Made by a program: the position numbers and the translations under genes
Shown: piece by piece, positions 20,674 to 25,451 of the stretch
Numbering within the stretch: the first letter of the stretch is position 1
How the letters are laid out: every line of letters begins with the position of its first letter
Assembly (NCBI GenBank): GCA_900073065.1
Contig: FJOG01000098.1
Location: 38,903-64,353, forward strand
From: Phialocephala subalpina
Lineage: Eukaryota; Ascomycota; Leotiomycetes; Helotiales; Mollisiaceae
Reading direction: 5' to 3'
DNA: 25,451 nt
The notes under the pieces: generated by a model
What the model was told of the DNA's origin: nothing
Seen by the model: the letters and a program-made list of their open reading frames with translations, nothing else
Database searches by the model: none

Positions 20674-22345
20674 TTTACTCACGATCTTGCCATTGAATTT
20701 GCATGTCACGAGTTTGGATATGAAAAATGTACCTAAATCTTGAGCGACGGCGTATTCTAGATCTCTTTGTTCCGTTCAGCATTTTTTCCTTGGGGGTGGC
20801 AAAAAGACTCTTCCCCTTTTGGAACGTTCAAATTTTGTTGCTTTGGATGGCTGGGGAATCAACCAGCATCAACGGATCTAGACCTCCCTGTGGTGGAGTT
20901 ATGGGAGGAGTCAAGCTAGAAACTGAAGATCGAGAAGCAATTAGAAGAATCAACCTTTAAAGGGACAATCTATTTTTTGTTGTGAGAGGTGTATCGAAAT
21001 CAACGTCCATGATCGGGTATCGTGTCGCATCACAACTGCGTTTATATGAACTAACACATTAATAGGAATATCATACTATTACTATCTTACAAATACTGTA
21101 TACAAGTCCTGTCGGGAACGGCATACATCCACTGAAGGGCTCTGTCGAGGCTGTGAAAGAAAGCAAATACACGGACCACTCTATGGAGGGCATGGAAGAT
21201 CGAAAATAATCCACCACTCCATCGAGAATTCAGAGATGAAAGCCTGTGGGGTTCAAAGCTTCCCATGCTCACCGCATGTCAAGGCTGCCTCCCTCCAAGC
21301 GTACCGCCTCTTTCCTCTCTCTTGCCCTCTTGCTCCCATATCCTAGTCCCAAGAAGTTCCTACGTCCCCGAGGTTGAGAAGGAGCTCGAGAAACCGAAGG
21401 CTGACCTGGTCCTTCTCTTCTCATACTAGAAGATCCGCTTTCTGCACGTTCGTGGCGCCTACTCCGACGTCGCGAAGTTTTCGAGCTGGAAGGGTGAGGA
21501 AAGCTGCCTCGACAGCACCATCCTCAACGTCACCAGTCGTATGGCAAAGAGAGATCAGGTTCTGGTGCGCATGCCCTGTCTGCGGCTATAATCCTCTGTT
21601 GAACAATTGGCTAACCGGGATTTAGTCAACTCTGCGTCGACGTCGACGTACAGCTTCAAATTATCATTTTTCGACTGCGCCGAGCCTATCCTATTATCAC
21701 GACATTATTTAACAGCGTCCGTTGCGAGGAAGTTACAATTGTTTGCTTATGACTGTTATTGTTTACTTGTTTGATTGGTACTTCTCATTTAAACTGGTAT
21801 CCTAACTCAAGCGGGTCTTGGGGCGGATGACTTTGAAAGCTCAATCATATCGCCTTCCCTTTCCAGATGAAACTTTGAAAAGGTAATACCACGGAGGAGG
21901 GAGGTATTTTTATTGGAGTCCAGAGAGAATCTACGAGTGCTCTCTCCAGCTATGCCAGAACGGATCATCAATTCGAAATAGGATCAGCTCAAATAACCCC
22001 ACCTGATATCACGTGGAGCAAACCAACAGGAGCTTGGGACTTCGTCTAGAGCTCAAAGAGCTTGCCCTCTTGGCACTACTTACAATTTCTTCTGCACGAC
22101 AATACATTACCCAGCTTGGAAGTTTTTACAAAATCCTTCAGCACGTGTTCAAGTTCGAGCGTACATTTACCTGGGTAGGCTAGCCTTAATATGCATGGCT
22201 GTGGCGCATGAAACCAATATGTTGCACAACATAAATTTCTCTGACGTGAGCAACGTCTTTATCGTTCCTGTTTGCGTCAATTTACCAATATCTAAATTCA
22301 ACTCCGTCTCCAGAATTAGGAACGTTTGCATACTACCTAGGTACC
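20674..22345. other. No supported gene
   Basis: The first part is the 3' flank of the S41 gene. A forward frame from about 21273 to 21760 is protein-like (...EVEKELEKPKADLVLLFSY... then ...FLHVRGAYSDVAKF...) but broken by TAG 21426 and TAA 21588, and no start or family can be given. 22000-22345 should hold the promoter of the 2EXR gene; no clear element is seen. Confidence 0.45.
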
Positions 22346-23411
22346 ATGGGCGACTCTCAGTCTGCCTTGAGAGGCATACCAGAGGCAGACAAAACAACGC
22401 CACTTCACCAACGACCAGTCACGAGAATCGTACCTGATGCTGAACCGTTTCCAAAGTTTCCTGAATTACCTGTAGAATTGCAAGCCAAGATCTAGTAAGC
22501 CTTTTCCCATGTTAATTTGCCGCCTGGGGGCTGTCTCAAGCTCTGAGAAATACCATGAGCATTCCCCATTTGTAGTCCCTGAGACAAACTTGAATTCTTA
22601 GAGCTTCCTCTCCTTTTCGGCCTTTCTGAAGTGCTAATCTGAGGTCAGCAGGCACGCTTTGGAAAGGGATCAAATCACACCTCGTGTTATCAAAACCATC
22701 TACAATAAGACCACAAATACGCATTCTTACACTTTCCCCATGCCACCGTTAATGACAACATGTCGACTCTCGCGAGAAATCGCACAGATACATTATCATC
22801 TATTGCTTCCTGATTCGACACAACCCGTTTATTTTGATCCGGAAGTTGAATTCCTGTATTGCAAATTGGCATCAGACTACTTCGTAAGGAACCAACACGA
22901 TGTTGAACCCGTTCTCTCGTTCATCAATACATCTCCGCTAGCAACAAATATTCGATACTTGGTTCTCGACATGTCATACTGGAGTGAGCAGATCACTCGC
23001 ATGTCTCAGAGGCCCAACTTCGCAGCCATGCCCGAACTCCATTTACTCACTGGTATCGAAGAGCTTTTCCTCGTAGTCCCATCCCTGGAAGATGAACTAG
23101 CCAATAAGAGGAGAATCTATGGAAATTTTAGCGATGGCGAGAACGGTGGATTTACGAGGGAGAAGCTTGAAAGAGTCTCAGCTGCTTTGGTGGAGAGCGA
23201 TCGGCAAAGTCCCAATTCGATTGTACCGGGCGCTCGTGTGTACTGTGGGAGAACCCCTTCCTTAGATAAAGAGTGGGCATTGGCCAGGACATTTGGGATG
23301 ACAACTTTACATTTTTGGGGGTCAGGTTGGAGGACGGCTGTGGATGGTGTGTGGCAGCAACACGGGAGGAAGAAGCCAGGCATTACTGAGATCAGACCAC
23401 TCTCGAAGTAA
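22346..23411 (+). CDS. 2EXR-domain protein with a tandem splice acceptor
   Basis: Exon 1 is 22346-22494 (ATG with ACC before it). Exon 2 is 22649-23411. Together they give 303 residues, the usual size of this fungal family. The family signature is split by the intron: FPKFPELPVELQAKI in exon 1, then Y-R-H-A-L in exon 2. This matches the usual spacing FP.LP.E(I/L)R.KIWRLAL, with Tyr in the usual Trp position. The intron (22495-22648, 154 nt) has GTAAGC and a GCTAATC branch site, and ends at TCAGCAG, a NAGNAG pair. The first AG gives TAC (Tyr50). The second, three bases later, gives TAG, a stop. The unspliced transcript also reads TAG there. The role of 2EXR proteins is not established; they are expanded in filamentous ascomycetes. 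The C-terminus (...KPGITEIRPLSK) ends at TAA 23409, overlapping a GTAAGT, so a further 3' intron is possible but unneeded. Confidence 0.75.
22646..22652 (+). promoter_or_regulatory. NAGNAG tandem splice acceptor
   Basis: Two acceptor AGs lie three bases apart (22647-22648 and 22650-22651), 12-15 bases after a CTAAT branch site. The proximal AG keeps the frame. The distal AG joins TA to G and makes a stop at codon 50. Which one is used is not knowable from sequence alone. Confidence 0.7.
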
Positions 23412-23520
23412 GTATACTCTATTACAGGAGTATTGAAATCTGAGTATCCATGCGATTCAAGGCAATCCAGTTTGCGCTCCATCTCCAAGAAGGTCACGTG
23501 CAGGCATAAATATCTCGTTT

Positions 23521-23939
23521 CCAGTTTTTGAAGCGTTCCGGCGGCGCCTCGCTCTAATCAAGTTTCTCATCGTTAACGAAATCAGTATGGTTGGTCTGAA
23601 GATACTCCTGAAAATGAACGAAAAGGGCGCTACTATTTGCAGACTCCCGACCAACTGTTCCGTTGTCATGGGTGGCATGCCGGTAGTATTCACTCTGGGA
23701 GATTTCCGCCAGTTCGACCCTGTCCATGATAGGCTACTTTGGTCCACAAGAGGAGGAGATCAGGATACTATCGCCCATAATATCTGGTTATGCTTCAAGG
23801 ATGTAATGATTTTGACGGAGCAAATACGCTAAAGAGATGATATTCCGTTCCAAGAATTCCTCTCACGAGCATCAAATTGCTGTTTGATAGACGAAAATAT
23901 AGACTTTCTCATCCTCTACATGAGGCGGAGTGCCCATTG
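23521..23939 (+). pseudogene. Pif1-type helicase fragment of a transposable element
   Basis: One forward frame reads as the middle of a Pif1/Helitron-type helicase. It has Walker B-like IVNEISMVG at 23569-23595, then GDFRQFDPV at 23698-23724 (helicase motif III) and LTEQIR near 23820. It then meets TAA at 23830-23832, where family members as I remember them read Gln, and continues RDDIPFQEFLSR to a stop at 23937-23939. The Walker B aspartate is Asn (GAC to AAC, a G-to-A change after T). Both this and CAA-to-TAA are RIP-type changes. Walker A and the N-terminal part are not found upstream and the C-terminal motifs are missing, so it is a truncated relic. It lies 110 nt after the 2EXR gene and directly before the repeat at 23931. 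Confidence 0.8.
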
Positions 23940-24006
23940 ACGTCTTCGGGCAGTCCATTCTGGGCTTAGCTCGCTAAAACGGGCTTAGCTCGTCCGTCAA
24001 TGGGCA
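23931..24006. repeat. 76-bp inverted/direct repeat structure, possible element terminus
   Basis: TGCCCATTGACG (23931-23942) is perfectly inverted as CGTCAATGGGCA (23995-24006). Between the arms lie two copies of GGGCTTAGCTCG (23962-23973 and 23981-23992), 19 bases apart. Base composition to the left is normal and to the right becomes A+T-rich within 100-200 bases. This fits the terminal repeat of a DNA transposon whose body is the A+T-rich block, or a recombinational junction with the Pif1 relic. The copy at the far end would lie outside the window. Confidence 0.65.
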
Positions 24007-25451
24007 GCGTTAATAGGCGGTGTAAAAATTGAACGCTAAAAGCTTAAAATAACGTTTGATAAATGGCTATATAATTGAATCGACTGTAATAAATACATAT
24101 TACGTGCCAAATTAAGACGGGGTCTCTTAGACGCAAGTAAATAGCGGCTAGGGTTGGTTTATTATTATCGTCGCTAATAATTAAAGTGGATTAAGGCCAA
24201 ATTTCAAGTAGAAACCCGAAAATGGATAACTTCGAGTATAACTCGGATTATAAAGTGTTAATTTGTAGAGAGTATAAGTAGGCCGTTAAAGGACTCAAAA
24301 AACACTTGAAAGATACTTATAAATTAAGAATAAAAAAGGAGTAATAATTAATTTTAGATTAGTATAACTCGTTAGTTTTATTATTGCTTAAAGACGTTCG
24401 ATAATTACCGTATAATTGTGCTTTATTCGAAGTACTAAGAAAGTCGTTAAATAAATAGTAATATTTTAATTCGAAATATAATTATATATTAATTAATTAC
24501 AAATTTATGCGCGAGTATTGTAATAAGGAGTATAATTGGCAGGTTAATAAGGAAGAGTCGACTCATTGGATTAAAGTCAAAATGCAAACGTTCTTTAGGA
24601 TTAGATTCCAACGATATTTCATAGTAAAATGTTAAGAAGAGACTTCTTTATAAATAGAAGCAATAAACGACGATAATAACGAAAATATTGTAATCCGAGA
24701 TTAATTATTACGCGAATTTAACGAAATCGACGAGCGGGATATAAAACGGCTTAAAATTGCGGATTCTAAGATAGAAAAGAGCGATAATATCGATTGGTAG
24801 AACTTTGTATAATAGCGACCGCACTTTAATAATCGCAATATTAAACGCATTATTTATATAAGTAAATTGTCGAACCGAAAAACAAATAGTTTTAGCGCGT
24901 GAGCGAAATTATCGATATAATAATTAAATATGCCGTGAATAAATTGAGTAATTTATACGAAGATACTTTATATTAGTTACGAACGGCGAATTCGATTGAG
25001 AAAGTTGAAAATCGGTTTATAATGCGATTATAAAACGAGAATAGTTTAAATCGGTATATTACTTATTTTTGGCGTTTTATTTGCTATTTATTACGAGTGT
25101 ACGTAGCGTAGAAAGAGAAGGAGAGTTATAAACGTAATAAAAATGAAAGTGGGGATAATAAGTTAATAAACGATAATAAAGAGATTATTATAAACGATAT
25201 TGAAAAGGATAAAGAAAGGAATGAGACTTAAGAAGCTAGTAATAATAGAGAGTTTAATATAATAAAAGACTATTATAAACTAATAAAATTCAATTTAAAA
25301 TAGAAATAGTTATTATAAAATATACTCGAGTTATTAGAATCCAAAGAAGACGAAGATACTTAAGTTCCAAAGATGAGTGCGTTTATAATATCTATGATTT
25401 TGCAGAGTTTGAAAAGCTGCGATCGATTTAATAGTTTAATGATTTTATTTT
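24007..25451. repeat. A+T-rich RIP-degraded transposon block, continues past the window
   Basis: A+T content rises sharply, CpA and TpG become rare and most remaining C is in CpG or TpC. A damaged coding frame can still be read through it (24222 onward), so the composition is due to mutation of a former gene and not to an A+T-rich spacer. 24007-24221 is the leader between the boundary repeat and the first recognisable codon. Confidence 0.8.
24222..25451 (+). pseudogene. RIP-degraded OrsD/DUF3505-like zinc-finger protein of a mobile element, 3' end outside the window
   Basis: From ATG 24222 one frame reads MDNFEYNSDYKVLICREYK, then a stop at 24279 and AVKGLKKHLKDTYKL. This is the N-terminal C2H2-like part of the OrsD (DUF3505, named for the orsellinic-acid cluster protein D) family as I remember it. 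The same frame later gives LPYNCALFEVL after TAA 24402, then EYCNKEYNW and KVKMQTFFRIRFQRYFIV. Near 24888 one base has been lost and the reading continues one frame over (RVSEIIDIII..., YFWRFICYLLRVYVA...). Family positions usually His are Tyr (CAC/CAT to TAC/TAT) and Gln are stops (CAA/CAG to TAA/TAG), each a CpA-to-TpA change. Large OrsD-like proteins occur in fungal repeats and in RecQ-type telomere-linked helicases; which type this is cannot be told here. Confidence 0.75.

Noticed and set aside
22659..22724. Start of the 2EXR gene inside exon 2
   Set aside because: The upstream exon carries the family's FPxLPxE signature with a good ATG context, donor and branch site.
1..25451. tRNA, rRNA genes and CRISPR arrays
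   Set aside because: Scanning for B-box-like GTTCRANNC with a matching A box and for regularly spaced short repeats gave nothing convincing; CRISPR is not expected in a fungus.

Overview
The window reads as nuclear DNA of a filamentous ascomycete (Pezizomycotina). Introns are short (44-52 nt in most genes) with fungal branch sites such as TACTAAC. The intact genes are of kinds common there: a Δ12-type fatty acid desaturase, a secreted S41 peptidase and a 2EXR-type protein. Both ends of the window are extremely A+T-rich repeat DNA whose decay looks like repeat-induced point mutation (RIP, C-to-T mainly at CpA). I would guess Leotiomycetes, but that rests only on protein flavour and is not proven.

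Layout. 1-1130 is an A+T island that may end in a retrotransposon LTR near 1176. 2372-3823 (minus) is an intact two-exon desaturase. From about 3.8 to 12.6 kb no intact gene can be supported. The interval holds several coding-like stretches interrupted by stops or frameshifts: 5404-6171 (+), 7134-8309 (minus, containing a perfect 250-bp tandem duplication) and 8715-9630 (+, with two splice-site-bounded introns still recognisable). 12641-13344 (+) is a small cysteine-free secreted protein. 13864-14183 (minus) is a small secreted cysteine-containing protein broken by a frameshift just after its signal peptide. 14899-15531 (+) is a zinc-knuckle gene with one in-frame TAA. 18138-20673 (+) is a seven-exon secreted S41 peptidase with its catalytic motifs intact. 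22346-23411 (+) is a 2EXR-type gene whose intron ends in a tandem (NAGNAG) acceptor: one choice gives protein and the other a stop codon. 23521-23939 is a broken Pif1-type helicase fragment, followed by a compact inverted/direct repeat (23931-24006). 24007-25451 is a second A+T-rich block in which a RIP-damaged OrsD/DUF3505-like frame can still be read.

The intact genes do not form a pathway: membrane lipid desaturation, an extracellular peptidase, a secreted protein and a 2EXR protein of unknown role. The common theme is location between transposon relics, in a stretch rich in broken genes. Most of the visible nonsense codons could each be one C-to-T (or G-to-A) change from a sense codon. 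I see no convincing new multi-gene system. The best leads are the tandem acceptor, the decayed OrsD/Pif1 element with its boundary repeat, and the run of damaged secreted and zinc-knuckle genes.
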